Below are positions 53,736 to 63,650 of a DNA stretch of 64,000 nucleotides, piece after piece. Numbering within the stretch: the stretch's first letter is position 1; every line of letters begins with the position of its first letter. Made by a program: the position numbers and the translations under genes. The notes under the pieces are model-generated. The model saw nothing but the letters and a program-made list of their open reading frames with translations, did not search any database and was not told the origin of the DNA. This stretch comes from Haloplanus sp. HW8-1 (GTDB lineage Archaea; Halobacteriota; Halobacteria; Halobacteriales; Haloferacaceae): NCBI RefSeq assembly GCF_023703795.1, contig NZ_CP098518.1, positions 2,728,001 to 2,792,000 of the forward strand, read 5' to 3'.

Positions 53736-54767
53736 TTACTCGGGGACGAGTCCCGCGTCCTGTACCCGCATCACGGCCTCGCCGTCGGCGAGGTTCGGCG
53801 CGTCGACGAGGCGGACGATCCGCTTGTCGCCCTTGGACTTGCGGAGATACATCCGGAACGTGGAGGTGTGACCGAGGATGTTACCGCCGATGGGCTGGGT
53901 CGGATCGCCGAAGTACGAATCGGGATTGGAGGCGACCTGGTTGGTGACGAGGACGGCGGCGTTGTAGAGGTCGCCGATACGCATCAGGTCGTGGAGGTGT
54001 TTGTTGAGTTTCTGCTGGCGCTCGGCGAGTTCCCCCCGGCCGACGTATTCGGCCCGGAAGTGAGCGGTGAGCGAGTCGACGTTGAGCAGGCGGACGGGCC
54101 ACTCGCTGTCCTCGTGTTCGCTCGCCAGTTCCTTCGCCTTCTCGGCCAGGAGGATCTGGTGGTTGGAGTTGAACGCCTTGGCGACGTGGATCTTGTCGAG
54201 GACGTCGGTGACGAGCGCTTCCATCGCCTCCTCGTCGCCGGGCGATCCCTCGATGCCCCGGTCGTCCATCGTCGCCTGAATGACCTCGTCGTCGAGGCCA
54301 CGGACCATGTCGTCGATGCGTTCGGGGCGGAACGTGTCCTCGCTGTCGACGAAGATGGCGCTCCCGCGGAGGCCGCCGTACTCGGTGGGCAACTGGACGT
54401 TGACCGAAAGCTGGTGGGTGACCTGTGATTTGCCGGCGCCGAACTCGCCGTACACCTCGGTGATGGACTGGGTCTCGACGCCGCCGCCGAGGAGTTCGTC
54501 GACCTCGGGGACGTTCCAAGTGAGTTTGCCGATCTGTTCGCGGCGTTCGAGGACGGTCGCCCCCGTCTCGAAGCCGCCCACGTCCGCGGCGTCGCGGGCC
54601 GCGTTGATGATGTCGCTGGCGGTCGACTCGCCGATGTCGGCCGTGTTGGACAGTTCGGCCGGACTGGCGACCGCGATGCTCTGGTAGCTCTCGAAGCCCG
54701 CTTCGATCAACTTGTCCGCCGTCGCCGGACCCACGCCGGGAAGGTCCTCGAGGTCGTCTTCTGCCAT
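53736..54767 (-). CDS. radA: RadA recombinase
   Basis: 343 residues, the normal haloarchaeal RadA length. Helix-hairpin-helix DNA-binding domain at 5-60 ([17 protein letters not shown]), Walker [10 protein letters not shown] near 108, Walker [15 protein letters not shown] near 225, loop L2 region [18 protein letters not shown] near 285. It forms filaments on single-stranded DNA and performs strand exchange. A core gene, far from the island mre11-rad50 operon and independent of it. Confidence 0.97.
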   Translation of the reverse strand: MAEDDLEDLPGVGPATADKLIEAGFESYQSIAVASPAELSNTADIGESTASDIINAARDAADVGGFETGATVLERREQIGKLTWNVPEVDELLGGGVETQSITEVYGEFGAGKSQVTHQLSVNVQLPTEYGGLRGSAIFVDSEDTFRPERIDDMVRGLDDEVIQATMDDRGIEGSPGDEEAMEALVTDVLDKIHVAKAFNSNHQILLAEKAKELASEHEDSEWPVRLLNVDSLTAHFRAEYVGRGELAERQQKLNKHLHDLMRIGDLYNAAVLVTNQVASNPDSYFGDPTQPIGGNILGHTSTFRMYLRKSKGDKRIVRLVDAPNLADGEAVMRVQDAGLVPE

Positions 54768-54934
54768 GTGACTCCGCTTGTGCCCCTCCGCACATAAAGC
54801 CTCGTTAACACCGTAGTGGAAGTGAAAATAGCGAGACGGCGTGGTTGTCAGTGACACACCGAGCCGAGGGGTTCAACCCCGAAGACGGGGGGATCGGCCG
54901 CGTTCGACGGCGCGGGTGCCGAGAGCGAGTCCGA

Positions 54935-55546
54935 TCACTCCCAGGGGTGGCCGTCCGGGCGGTCGGGCCACAGTGGATACCAGTAGCCCTCGTCGTCCTC
55001 CACGTCGAGTTCGCCGTCGAGGACCGACTGAAGTTTGAACTCCAGTCGCGTGTCGCGGTCGTGACGCCCCGTCGGCGCGAAGGGGTAGTACGCGCCGCGG
55101 CGGAAGGAGTAGATCCAGTACGCCCGTCGGTCCTCGCGCACGTGCTCGAAGCCGAAGACGGCCGCAAGGATCCGGGAGCCGTATCCGCGTTCGACGAACG
55201 TGTCGGCCGCGAAGTGGATACTCGTCACGAGGTCCTCCGGATCGTCGTCCTCGAGGACGACCCAGTGGTAGCCGTGGTCGTCCTCGTGGCGGCGGAAGGC
55301 CGTGCCGGTATCCTCCTCGCCGGCCCGGAGGATCTCTTCGACCTCGTCGACCGCCCCGGCGAAGTCCGTGCTGTCGACCGAGGAAAAACAGAGCGCTGCG
55401 GCGGCGACGGGGGCGAACTCGAGGTCCGCCTCCATCGTGAGGTAGGCCGTCGACATCCCGAACAGGTCCTCGGGGTCGGCCGCGCGTGTGGCGTCGGCCT
55501 CGGCGCCGAAGCCGAGCGCCGAGCGGAGGGAGTCGAACAGACCCAT
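54935..55546 (-). CDS. pspAB: PspA-associated protein PspAB
   Basis: 203 residues starting MGLFDSLRSALGFGAEADAT, with MSTAYLTMEADLEFAPVAAA near 30-49 and a C-terminal AYWIYSFRRGAYYPFAP. I recognise the family as PspAB, a haloarchaeal/actinobacterial partner of the phage-shock membrane-stress response. The start codon directly follows the htpX stop (TAG-ATG), so the two are co-translated, consistent with a membrane quality-control pair. Confidence 0.87.
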   Translation of the reverse strand: MGLFDSLRSALGFGAEADATRAADPEDLFGMSTAYLTMEADLEFAPVAAAALCFSSVDSTDFAGAVDEVEEILRAGEEDTGTAFRRHEDDHGYHWVVLEDDDPEDLVTSIHFAADTFVERGYGSRILAAVFGFEHVREDRRAYWIYSFRRGAYYPFAPTGRHDRDTRLEFKLQSVLDGELDVEDDEGYWYPLWPDRPDGHPWE

Positions 55547-56419
55547 CTATCGCCGTTCCATCTCGGCGGCCATCTCGCGCAGGCGTTCGACGCGTTTCTC
55601 GGTCGGCGGATGAGTGGAGAACACTCGGCCGACGAATCCGCTCCGGATGGGGATGACGAAGAAGGCGTTCATCTCCGACTGCTCGCGGAGGTCCTCCTGT
55701 GGAACCCGATCCATCCGCCCCGAAATCGAGCGGAGGGCGGAGGCGAGGGCGGTCGGGTTGCCGGTGATGGCGGCGCCGCCGCGGTCGGCGGCGTACTCGC
55801 GGTACCGCGAGAGCGCCCGGATCAGCAGGAAGGAGACGATCCAGACGACCAGCGAGACGAGAATGGCGACGACGATCCCCCCGCCGCCCTGCCGGTTCCG
55901 GTTCCCGCCGAACAGCCACCCCCAGCGCACGATCATGAACGCGATGGTCGAGAGAAAGGAGGCGATGGTCATGACCATCACGTCCCGGTTCTTGACGTGG
56001 GCGAGTTCGTGGGCCAGGACGCCTTCGAGTTCCGCCTCGTCGAGGGTGTCGAGTAACCCCGTCGTGACACACACTGTCGAGGCCGACCGGGAGCGCCCGG
56101 CGGCGAAGGCGTTCGGCGTCCGGGTGTCGGCGACGGCGACGTCGGGTTTCGGGAGGTCGGCCTGCTGACAGAGGCGGCCGACGGTCGCGTGGAGCGTCGG
56201 GTACTCGCCCTCGTCGACGCGGGTCGCGCCCATGCTGTACAGCGCCAGTCGATCGCTGAAGAAAAACTGGCCGAGCGAGAACAGCCCCATGATCAGGACG
56301 ACCCCGAACAGCCCCATGTACTGCGAGAGGGCGGCGATGAAGACGACATAGAGGACGACGAGGAGGAACATGGTCAGAACCATCCGACCACGGAGCCCCC
56401 AGTCCGGATTCCACTCCAT
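55547..56419 (-). CDS. htpX: HtpX-like membrane metalloprotease (M48)
   Basis: 290 residues. Two N-terminal membrane helices, the zinc motif VLAHELAHVKNRDV near 133-146, a hydrophobic hairpin (VVAILVSLVVWIVSFLLI), and the third ligand in SRYREYAADRGGA. HtpX degrades damaged membrane proteins. First gene of a two-gene operon with pspAB. Divergent from nmd3. Confidence 0.93.
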   Translation of the reverse strand: MEWNPDWGLRGRMVLTMFLLVVLYVVFIAALSQYMGLFGVVLIMGLFSLGQFFFSDRLALYSMGATRVDEGEYPTLHATVGRLCQQADLPKPDVAVADTRTPNAFAAGRSRSASTVCVTTGLLDTLDEAELEGVLAHELAHVKNRDVMVMTIASFLSTIAFMIVRWGWLFGGNRNRQGGGGIVVAILVSLVVWIVSFLLIRALSRYREYAADRGGAAITGNPTALASALRSISGRMDRVPQEDLREQSEMNAFFVIPIRSGFVGRVFSTHPPTEKRVERLREMAAEMERR

Positions 56420-56532
56420 GCTGGAAACTACACGCGGACGAAGGTAAACGCTGTCGGCGTCGCCGCGTCGGCAGTCCGATCACCGCGGCCGTGTCGCGGG
56501 GCTTAACCGCCGCCGACGAGTACGGAGCGGCG

Positions 56533-57639
56533 ATGAGCGACACCGAGTCCCGGGAGTTCTGTCCGCGCTGTGGCGACCCGGTGCCGACGCGAGCGGAGCC
56601 GCTGCCCGGTGAGCCGCGGGATCGGGATCGCCGGCTCTGTGACGCCTGTTACTTCGAGGACTTCGCCCTCGTGGACGCGCCCGACCGGATCGAAGTGCTG
56701 GTCTGTTCGGGGTGTGGCGCCGTCCACCGTGGGAACCGCTGGGTGGACGTCGACGCCCGCGACTACACCGACGTGGCCGTCGACGAGACGCGCGAGGCGC
56801 TGGGGATCCACGTCGGCGCCCGGAACGTCACGTGGGCGGTCGACCCCGAGCAGGTCGACGAGAACACCATCCGGATGCACTGTCAGTTCACCGGGATCGT
56901 CCGCGAGACCCCCCTCGAGGAGTCGGTCGTCGTCCCCGTGAAGATCTCGCGGGGCACCTGCGATCGCTGTGGGCGCATCGCCGGCGGCTACTACGCCAGC
57001 ACGGTCCAGGTGCGGGCGACCGACCGGACGCCCACCCCCGCAGAGCGGTCCCGGGCGGTCGAAATCGCCGAATCACACGTTGCCGACAAGGAGGACGACG
57101 GCGACCGGGAGGCGTTCGTCACGGAGGTCAACGAGACCGACGACGGCCCGGACGTGAAACTTTCGACGAACGGCCTCGGCGAGGAGGTGTCCCGGCGCAT
57201 CGTCCGCGAACTCGGCGGGAGCGTCGAGAGCTACCCGACCCTCGTCACCGAGGACGGCGACGGCAACGAGGTGTACCGCGTGACCTACGCCGTGCGGCTA
57301 CCGAAGTTCACGCCGGGGGACGTGATCGACCCCGAGGACGGCGCGGGACCGGTCCTCGTCCGGAGCGTGAGCGGGAACCTGAAAGGGGTGCGGTTGGCCT
57401 CCGGCGACGCCTACGAGACGCCGTTCGACGACGAGGAACTGACGGCCGTTCGGCTGGCCACCCGCGACGACGCCGTCGAGACGACGGTGGTGGCCGTCGA
57501 GGACGACCACGCGGTCCAGGTGCTCGATCCGGAGACCTACGAGGCAAAGACGATTCCGCGGCCGGACTTCTTCGATCCGAGCGTCGAGACGGTGCCCGTC
57601 GTCAAGACGCGGGCCGGCCTCCACGTCCTGCCCGACTAG
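56533..57639 (+). CDS. nmd3: NMD3-like protein
   Basis: 368 residues with four CxxC pairs in the first 150: FCPRCGD, LCDACYF, VCSGCGAV and TCDRCGRI, making two zinc sites. A long beta-rich body follows, with OB-like parts near 235-300. The archaeal homologue of the eukaryotic 60S export adaptor NMD3 binds the large ribosomal subunit; in archaea it probably acts in ribosome maturation. Start at the ATG at 56533. Its stop overlaps the next gene by four bases, convergently. Confidence 0.92.
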   Translation: MSDTESREFCPRCGDPVPTRAEPLPGEPRDRDRRLCDACYFEDFALVDAPDRIEVLVCSGCGAVHRGNRWVDVDARDYTDVAVDETREALGIHVGARNVTWAVDPEQVDENTIRMHCQFTGIVRETPLEESVVVPVKISRGTCDRCGRIAGGYYASTVQVRATDRTPTPAERSRAVEIAESHVADKEDDGDREAFVTEVNETDDGPDVKLSTNGLGEEVSRRIVRELGGSVESYPTLVTEDGDGNEVYRVTYAVRLPKFTPGDVIDPEDGAGPVLVRSVSGNLKGVRLASGDAYETPFDDEELTAVRLATRDDAVETTVVAVEDDHAVQVLDPETYEAKTIPRPDFFDPSVETVPVVKTRAGLHVLPD

Positions 57640-57830
57640 TCGGCGTCGGCCAGCGGGGTCGGGCCGCCCACTCCGGCGTCCCGGGTTCGGGGCTGCCGGG
57701 AGCGCGTTCGCGGCCCGGGTGCCGACGCCAGTGCCGCCTCCGCACAGCCGGCGAGCCGCGCCGCCTGCGGGAGCGAGAGGGTTCCGCTACGGTACAGGGT
57801 CAGCGCCGATCCGAAGGAGTGCATGCTCAT
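57636..57830 (-). CDS. Small haloarchaeal protein (64 aa) with HTH-like segment
   Basis: 64 residues: MSMHSFGSALTLYRSGTLSL then QAARLAGCAEAALASA, a short helix-turn-helix-like pattern of a familiar haloarchaeal microprotein type, followed by a basic Pro/Arg-rich tail. It could be a short DNA-binding protein. Overlaps the nmd3 end by four bases. Confidence 0.6.
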   Translation of the reverse strand: MSMHSFGSALTLYRSGTLSLPQAARLAGCAEAALASAPGPRTRSRQPRTRDAGVGGPTPLADAD

Positions 57831-57951
57831 CAGAGCGTGGTCGATCTGAGGCGACGCGCGGGCCTAAGATTTCCGTGAGATGGAACCGCAGACCACGGAC
57901 ACGGAGGGTTTTAGGCCGTTACGTACGGGAACGGTTGTCGAGGGAGGCCAC

Positions 57952-59796
57952 TCACTCGCCCCACACGTCCGAGAGCGGATGGTCGTCCGCGGCGTCGTCG
58001 GCGGTGGTGTCGGAGGGGCCGGTCTCGCCGCCGTCGGCACCGCCCGTCCCGCCGGTGTCGAGCGACGACCGCCGGTCACCGGCCGTGCGGGACGCCGACC
58101 GACCGGCGGAACCGTGGCGGGCCGTGTCCGTCGTCGCGTCGACGCCGGCGAGCGCCGCCGACGGGTCGAACTCGGGGAGGTCGGGACGGGTTCGACGGTC
58201 GACGGCGTCGGCGAACCACTCGGGCATGTCGCTTCGGGCACGCTCGAAGAGTTCGAGCAGGCTCGAATCCGCGAGGTAAGTCGCGCCGTGGTCGTCGGGT
58301 GCGCGGACGATCCGACCGGCTGCCTGGATCACCGTCCGCAGGGCGACCCGGTAGTACCACGCCCACTGCCCGTCCTCCAGCCGCCGGGCCACCCGCGAGT
58401 CGCCCGTGTTCAGGTAAGGAGCCTTGCAGCACACCTGCCAGCGGGCCAGGTCGCCGCGCAGGTCGAGAGCTTCCTCCATCTTCACGGAGAGAAAGAGGGT
58501 CGGCTCGTCGCCGTCCTTCCAGGCCTCCAGCGCCCGGTCGCGGTCCTCGCGGTCGTGAGCGCTGATCCGGGCCGAGACGCCGAAGTCGTCGAGTCGGTCG
58601 GCCAACCGCTCCTGGATCGCGTAGGAGTGGCAGTGGACGAGACCCTTCTCGTCGGGGTGGCGGGCCATCAGCCGCACCAGCAGACGCGCCACGTCCGGCA
58701 GCGTCTCGTCGCGGTGTTCGTAGGTCATCTTCCCCTGGGTCACGTCGTAGAGCGGCCGGTTCTCCAAGGGGAACGTGTGCGGGACGTCGACCAGAGCGAC
58801 GTTCGACGGGTCGAGGCCGACGCCACGGCAGAACGCCACCTTGTCGAGGATGGTCGCCGAGAGGAGGGCAAACCGGTTCCCCCGATCCCAGACGGTGTGG
58901 TGGAGGTAGCGCCCGGGATCGAGCGGTTTGATCGTGATGGCTGTCCCCTCGCCGCCGGGCTGATCGACGACCCACGTCGTCGTGCTGGTCGGGTCGCGGT
59001 AGTCCGAGACGAACCACCGGAGCTCCGAACGGAGGTCCTGCAGGCGGTCCCGGCGCGCCGCCTCGGCGGCGGTCAGTTCCGGGGTGGCGGTCAGTTCCTC
59101 GACGGCGCGTTCACAGACGCCGGCGAGCGTCTCGGCGAAGCGGGCCGTCCGATCCAGGGGGGCGTCGGCGGCGGCGACGTCGGGGATGCCCACGTCGTCC
59201 CAGACGGGGACGGTCGCGGGCCGGAGGTCGACGGTGGCGTACATCTCCGCCCACTCCGCGAGGCCGTGGGCCTCGTCGATCACCACGACGTCGCGCGTGC
59301 CGAACACCTCCGAGCCGGCGGTCTGCATGAAGTAGGCGAGCGTCATCGCCGCGATGGATCGGTTGGAGGCGACGGCGCGGTCGGCGTAGTACGGACACCG
59401 GTGTTGTATCGTGCAGTCGTAGCCCGACTCGCGGGCACAGGGTGCCCGGTCCACGGGCGTCGTCGTCTCGTCGGGGAGGATACAGGTGTAGTTCGACTTC
59501 CCCCGGATCACGGCGAGATCCGAGAGCAGGTCGTCCGCGGCGACGTCGTCCAGTTGTGACACCTGCGGCGTGGTGTAGTAGGCGCCGGTCGCCTGCGCCG
59601 GGTCGGCGTCGTCGGGCGTGCGAGCGGCACCCGCGACGGCGCGGGCCAGCAGCGACTTCCCGCTCCCGGTCGGCGCGCGAACCAGCACCACGTCGTTGCC
59701 CGCGGCGAAGGCCGCACGGATGTCTTCCAGCGCCTCGCGCTGGTTGCCACGGAAGGACGGGGCCGGAAACGAGGGACGGATGCGCTCGGGGTCCAC
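57952..59796 (-). CDS. XPD/Rad3-type Fe-S DNA helicase
   Basis: 614 residues from a GTG start at 59796. Walker A VRAPTGSGKSLLA near 41-53, an Fe-S cluster region with cysteines in YTCIL, APCARESGYDCT and HRCPYYAD (about 101-138), DEAH box VVVIDEAHGLAEW near 172, HCHSYAI near 382 and the Arg-finger motif QAAGRIVRAPDD near 500. It unwinds DNA 5'-3' with a 4Fe-4S wedge. The C-terminal 90 residues are a low-complexity acidic, Gly/Ser/Thr tail, longer than usual. Probably a repair helicase of the core genome. Confidence 0.92.
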   Translation of the reverse strand: MDPERIRPSFPAPSFRGNQREALEDIRAAFAAGNDVVLVRAPTGSGKSLLARAVAGAARTPDDADPAQATGAYYTTPQVSQLDDVAADDLLSDLAVIRGKSNYTCILPDETTTPVDRAPCARESGYDCTIQHRCPYYADRAVASNRSIAAMTLAYFMQTAGSEVFGTRDVVVIDEAHGLAEWAEMYATVDLRPATVPVWDDVGIPDVAAADAPLDRTARFAETLAGVCERAVEELTATPELTAAEAARRDRLQDLRSELRWFVSDYRDPTSTTTWVVDQPGGEGTAITIKPLDPGRYLHHTVWDRGNRFALLSATILDKVAFCRGVGLDPSNVALVDVPHTFPLENRPLYDVTQGKMTYEHRDETLPDVARLLVRLMARHPDEKGLVHCHSYAIQERLADRLDDFGVSARISAHDREDRDRALEAWKDGDEPTLFLSVKMEEALDLRGDLARWQVCCKAPYLNTGDSRVARRLEDGQWAWYYRVALRTVIQAAGRIVRAPDDHGATYLADSSLLELFERARSDMPEWFADAVDRRTRPDLPEFDPSAALAGVDATTDTARHGSAGRSASRTAGDRRSSLDTGGTGGADGGETGPSDTTADDAADDHPLSDVWGE

Positions 59797-59905
59797 GGTG
59801 ACTCCTGCCGGGCGCCGCAGGTAATACTGTCGAACGGAACTGTCGGCAACGGTTCGACATCCGGGGATGTCGGGCCGTTCCGTTGACTTCCGTTCGACTG
59901 TAAAA

Positions 59906-60115
59906 TTATTCGGACAGCGCCGCCACGTCGGCGGCGGTCACCTCGCGGTCGTCGGGCAGGCGCTCGATGCAGTCGAAACAGAGGAAATGCTCGGTGCCGT
60001 CGGCGAGTTCGAGCGTGACGCCGCCGGTGGTCTCCGCTTCGAACGTCCAGAAGTTCCCGGCCCCGCCCGCGACGGGAACGTCCGTCCCACAGCCGTCACA
60101 GGGATCGGCGCTCAT
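59906..60115 (-). CDS. Small zinc-ribbon protein (69 aa)
   Basis: 69 residues. CDGCGTDVPV and HFLCFDCIERLP provide two CxxC pairs (6/9 and 46/49), a zinc-binding fold typical of many haloarchaeal microproteins. Function unknown; it may bind nucleic acid or protein. Lies upstream of the helicase gene on the same strand. Confidence 0.75.
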   Translation of the reverse strand: MSADPCDGCGTDVPVAGGAGNFWTFEAETTGGVTLELADGTEHFLCFDCIERLPDDREVTAADVAALSE

Positions 60116-60274
60116 ACCCGACGTCGGGGGAGCGGGGCGGGAAAGCCCTGCGGTCGGTCGCGGCGGGACGGCATCGCAGGCGACGGGCGAAGGTCGCCGT
60201 CGGGGGAGTCCACGGACGCTGGGGAGTCCACCGGAGCGCGAACGATTAATCCCCTGGCCGCCCTCCGGAGAGGT

Positions 60275-61186
60275 ATGCGCGTCCTCGTCACCGGAGCCAC
60301 CGGGTTCGTCGGCGGCCGTCTCGTCCCCGCACTCGTCGACGCGGGTCACGAGGTGACCGTCCTCGTTCGCGACGCCGACCGCTACGACCCGCCGGACGGC
60401 GTCCGGGTCGTCGAGGGCGACCTGCTCGACCCGGCGTCGTACGCCGCCGCCCTCGACGTCGAGGCGGCGTACTACCTCGTCCACTCGATGACCGCGCGTG
60501 ACGACTTCGAGACCCGCGATCGGCAGGCGGCGACGGGCTTCGCCCGGGCCGCAAGCGACGCGGGCGTCGAGCGAGTGATCTACCTCGGCGGCCTCGGGGA
60601 GGAGCGGAACGGCCTCTCGACGCATCTCCGCTCGCGCCGCGAGGTCGAACGGGTGCTGGCGACGGGGACGTACGCGCTCACGACGCTCCGGGCGGCCATC
60701 ATCGTCGGCGCGGGGAGCGCCGGCTTCGAGATGATCCGCCAACTGGCCACGCGTCTCCCCGTGATGGTGACGCCGCGGTGGGTGCGGACGCCGTGTCAGC
60801 CCATCGCCGTCGACGACGTGATCGCGTTTCTCGTCGGCGTGCTCGACGCACCCGAGACGGCGGGCGAGACCTTCGAAGTCGGCGGGCCGGAGGTGCTGAC
60901 CTACGCCGAGATGCTCCGGCGGACGGGGCGGCATCTGGGTCACGAACCGATCATCGTCGCGGTCCCCGTGTTGACCCCGCGGCTCTCGGCGTACTGGGTC
61001 GGTCTGATGACCGACGTGCCCTGGCGCGTCGCCCGGCCGCTGATCGCGGGGCTGAAGAATCCGGTGGTGGTCCACGACGACCGACTCCGGGAGGTCGTTC
61101 CGGTCGATCCGACGCCGTTCGACGGGGCGGTTCGGCGGGCGCTCGCGGGGGAGGAGGGATCGCGCGCAGACGCGGCGCCGGCGTGA
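60275..61186 (+). CDS. NAD(P)-binding atypical SDR protein
   Basis: 303 residues. VTGATGFVGGRLVPALVDAG at 5-24 is the dinucleotide loop; YYLVHSMTARDDFETRD near 69-85 is typical of the NmrA-like/DUF2867-associated SDRs that often lack the catalytic Tyr-Lys pair. Reductase or sensor function cannot be told apart. The last four bases overlap the next gene (GTGA), so the two are an operon. Confidence 0.88.
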   Translation: MRVLVTGATGFVGGRLVPALVDAGHEVTVLVRDADRYDPPDGVRVVEGDLLDPASYAAALDVEAAYYLVHSMTARDDFETRDRQAATGFARAASDAGVERVIYLGGLGEERNGLSTHLRSRREVERVLATGTYALTTLRAAIIVGAGSAGFEMIRQLATRLPVMVTPRWVRTPCQPIAVDDVIAFLVGVLDAPETAGETFEVGGPEVLTYAEMLRRTGRHLGHEPIIVAVPVLTPRLSAYWVGLMTDVPWRVARPLIAGLKNPVVVHDDRLREVVPVDPTPFDGAVRRALAGEEGSRADAAPA

Positions 61187-61923
61187 CGGGGAGCGACGGG
61201 GACGTGAACCGGCGGACCGCGACGGGCAACGGCGACGGACCGACCTTCGGCGACGCCTGGGTGTACGAGAGCCTCGTGGGGGGGATTCCCGGTCTCCGAC
61301 TCACGACTCGGCAGGCCGTGAGCGTCCAGGTCGTCCTCTTCGAGACGCTCGTGTTGGGCGTCGGCGCCGGCTACGGCTTGCCGGCACGGGCCGTCGGCGC
61401 CGGCACCGTCGCAGTCGGCGTCGCCGCGGCGGGGAGCGTCGCCATGCTCCGCATCGGGGCGGCGGCACGCGGGGCCACCCTCTCGGCCGCCCACCGTCGG
61501 CTCCTGTTCGGGTCGAGCGTCGAGGTGCTCTTCGGGGTGCTCTCGTTCACCGCGCTGACGGCGTACCTGGTCGGCGGGGGGGCACCGACGCCGCTCGCGA
61601 CCCTCGTCGGCACCGAGGCGCCGCCCGTCCCCGTGGTGTTCGTGGCGCTGTTGCTCCTCTGGGACCTCTGTTACCGGTCGGGGACGGCCTGGTGGGCCGC
61701 GCTGGTCTCGCTGTGGCGGTCGGGCCGCTATCGGGTCGACGCCGAGACGGCGCGCCGATGCCGACGAATCGACGCCGCCACGGCCGGGTTCGCCTTACTG
61801 GAACTGGCACTCGTCCCCGTCGTGTGGGGGGACACGCTGCTGGTCGGGGCGCTGGTGAGTCACGTCGGCGCCGTTGCGGTGGTGGTGACGGCGGCGACGA
61901 TACGGCTGCGGACGGCGGAATAG
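61183..61923 (+). CDS. Multi-pass membrane protein
   Basis: 246 residues from the GTG at 61183, overlapping the previous stop. About six hydrophobic helices, for example SVQVVLFETLVLGVGAGYGL, VLFGVLSFTALTAYLV and FVALLLLWDLCYRSGTAWWA; the last motif (LWDLCYR near 165) looks conserved. No family recognised. Coupling to the SDR gene suggests a joint role at the membrane. Confidence 0.8.
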   Translation: MTGSDGDVNRRTATGNGDGPTFGDAWVYESLVGGIPGLRLTTRQAVSVQVVLFETLVLGVGAGYGLPARAVGAGTVAVGVAAAGSVAMLRIGAAARGATLSAAHRRLLFGSSVEVLFGVLSFTALTAYLVGGGAPTPLATLVGTEAPPVPVVFVALLLLWDLCYRSGTAWWAALVSLWRSGRYRVDAETARRCRRIDAATAGFALLELALVPVVWGDTLLVGALVSHVGAVAVVVTAATIRLRTAE

Positions 61924-61926
61924 TCG

Positions 61927-62100
61927 TCACTCGCCCTGGAGCTGTTTGAACTGATCCAGGAGGGCTTCGGTGGAGTCTCCGGATTCGTACGAGAGGGTCC
62001 CTCGGAACTCCGACCGGTCGTCGTCGAAATCCGCGTCGACCTGCCCCGTTTTCTGTGCGCGGCGTTCGTGCTCGTCCTCGTCATAGGCACCCATTGACAT
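61927..62100 (-). CDS. DUF5786 family small protein
   Basis: 57 residues from the ATG at 62100 (MSMGAYDEDEHERRAQKT). Highly charged, with YESGDSTEALLDQFKQLQGE at the C-terminus: the haloarchaeal family DUF5786, role unknown. A TATA box (ATATATAT, 62128-62135) sits about 30 bases upstream, so the message is nearly leaderless. Convergent with the membrane protein, three bases apart. Confidence 0.85.
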   Translation of the reverse strand: MSMGAYDEDEHERRAQKTGQVDADFDDDRSEFRGTLSYESGDSTEALLDQFKQLQGE

Positions 62101-62195
62101 GGTACATACTGGCTTGGACACCTCCGAATATATATGTAACGGACGTCCCAGTCGGGGACGGAACGCGTAAATCGTCCGAGAGCGTACCGGACGAC
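62101..62195. promoter_or_regulatory. Divergent promoter of DUF5786 and DUF5784 genes
   Basis: One central ATATATAT (62128-62135) can serve both directions: about 30 bases from the DUF5786 start, and about 60 from the DUF5784 start, which would then have a leader of roughly 35 bases. Confidence 0.5.
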
Positions 62196-63197
62196 GTGGC
62201 ACGACCCCTTCGTTTTCGATACGCCCCCGGTCGCTGGACCGACGGCCGCGTCCGCGCCGAGGTGGCCGAACCGCTGGACGACAACTTGGGCGCGACCAGT
62301 CGTCGGCCGTGGTTCAAACCGCCGGACGGATACGATGCACGTCGGTTCGACGTCGACAACGGCGATACGGCGCTGTTCTGCTGGAACGACGACGGCGCCT
62401 ACTGGCTCGGCAACACGGAGACGCCGTCGAGCCTCTGGCGCACCGAAAAGTACGGCTTCACCGAAGTCCCGGTGGCCGTAGCAGAGTGGGCCGAGCGCGA
62501 ACTCCTCGCGGAACTGCACGAGCAGTCGCCGTGGCTCGAACCCTACCCCCACCTCTCGTGGTTCTTCCTCCCCGTCTTCCTCTCGAAGGACGGTCGGTGG
62601 ACGACACGCGAGTTCTTTTCGGAGCACGCGGCAGGGTTCCCGGACGCCGACGCCGACGACGCGCTGGCGTTCTACGAGTCGGTCCTCTCGACGGGCGTCC
62701 TCGACGACGACCGGGAGACGATGGCAGGGAAACTCGGCACGTCCGAACGGCTGGATCTGACGCGCATGGCAGCGACGATGGGAGAGTTCCACGCCGCGAA
62801 ACTCCTGGCCGACGCGGGCTACGATCCCCAGCCCGAAATCGAGGTGACGACCGGCCACTCCATCGACTTCCAAGCGCGCACCGAGAGCGGGGAGCAGCCG
62901 CTCGTGGAGGTGACACGGCCGCTCCCGCCGAACCGCCGCTCCGCGGGGACGCCGGCGGCCGCCGTGCGAGACACGACGCGGACGAAGACGGACGGACAGC
63001 TGTCGGCACACGCGGGTGGCGTGGTGTTGTTCGTCGACTGTTCGTCGTTCCCGGACGACGACTGGTTCGCCGTCGAGGAGGCCCGTCCGGACGTGGGTCA
63101 CCGACCGGTGGTCGTCTACCGGATGCGGCCGGACGGACGGACGGCGGGGTATCTGAAGGGATCCGTGCCGCTAGAACTGGACGCGATACTCGATTAG
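62196..63197 (+). CDS. DUF5784 family protein
   Basis: 333 residues from the GTG at 62196 (VARPLRFRYAPGRWTDGRVR). SRRPWFKPPDGYDARRF near 40 and a C-terminal domain with IEVTTGHSIDFQAR...PLVEVTRPLPP near 225-255, a D...E-x-T/K pattern that resembles a PD-(D/E)XK-like fold, though the lysine is not clear. I recognise the family (DUF5784) but no function is known. Cytoplasmic, acidic. Confidence 0.85.
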   Translation: MARPLRFRYAPGRWTDGRVRAEVAEPLDDNLGATSRRPWFKPPDGYDARRFDVDNGDTALFCWNDDGAYWLGNTETPSSLWRTEKYGFTEVPVAVAEWAERELLAELHEQSPWLEPYPHLSWFFLPVFLSKDGRWTTREFFSEHAAGFPDADADDALAFYESVLSTGVLDDDRETMAGKLGTSERLDLTRMAATMGEFHAAKLLADAGYDPQPEIEVTTGHSIDFQARTESGEQPLVEVTRPLPPNRRSAGTPAAAVRDTTRTKTDGQLSAHAGGVVLFVDCSSFPDDDWFAVEEARPDVGHRPVVVYRMRPDGRTAGYLKGSVPLELDAILD

Positions 63198-63553
63198 AGT
63201 GACAGCGGCGTCGGGCCGGATTCGCCGAGAGCCGTCGGGTCGCGGTCGCTGTAGAAGCGCCGGCCGATGGCTTTGTGACCGACCGCGGAGCGAACCGAGA
63301 GCCGGACCTCCTCGGGCGTCTCGAACTCTTCGGTCCCCAGTCGTTCGAGAATCTCACCGACCTGTTCGGTGCCACGCTGGAGTTCGAGTTCGTATTGACC
63401 GTGGTTGTCGATGATTTCGTCGGTGGTAGTCGGGTAGTCGAGAGCTTCGATCATTTCGCCAGTGCCGTTGAACCTCATCACTGGGTTCCAAGGGTTCGAT
63501 AAATATAATGGTTTTCCATGTACGACCTTAATGCGAGACAAGTCTTTAATCAT
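63194..63553 (-). CDS. Uncharacterised haloarchaeal protein (119 aa)
   Basis: 119 residues from the ATG at 63553 (MIKDLSRIKVVHGKPLYLSN). MRFNGTGEMIEALDYPTTTD near 30-49 and RRFYSDRDPTAL near the end look like a conserved small alpha-beta protein. A GTG four codons upstream is an alternative start. Overlaps the DUF5784 stop by four bases (convergent). Family not named. Confidence 0.7.
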   Translation of the reverse strand: MIKDLSRIKVVHGKPLYLSNPWNPVMRFNGTGEMIEALDYPTTTDEIIDNHGQYELELQRGTEQVGEILERLGTEEFETPEEVRLSVRSAVGHKAIGRRFYSDRDPTALGESGPTPLSL

Positions 63554-63650
63554 CCTTAATTGCACACCGTCACCGCGTCAGCTGGTGTCACGCGGGACGA
63601 CGGCGTGAGTCGGGCACAAGGTCTATCGGCGGGGGTAGCGAGGGAAAGAT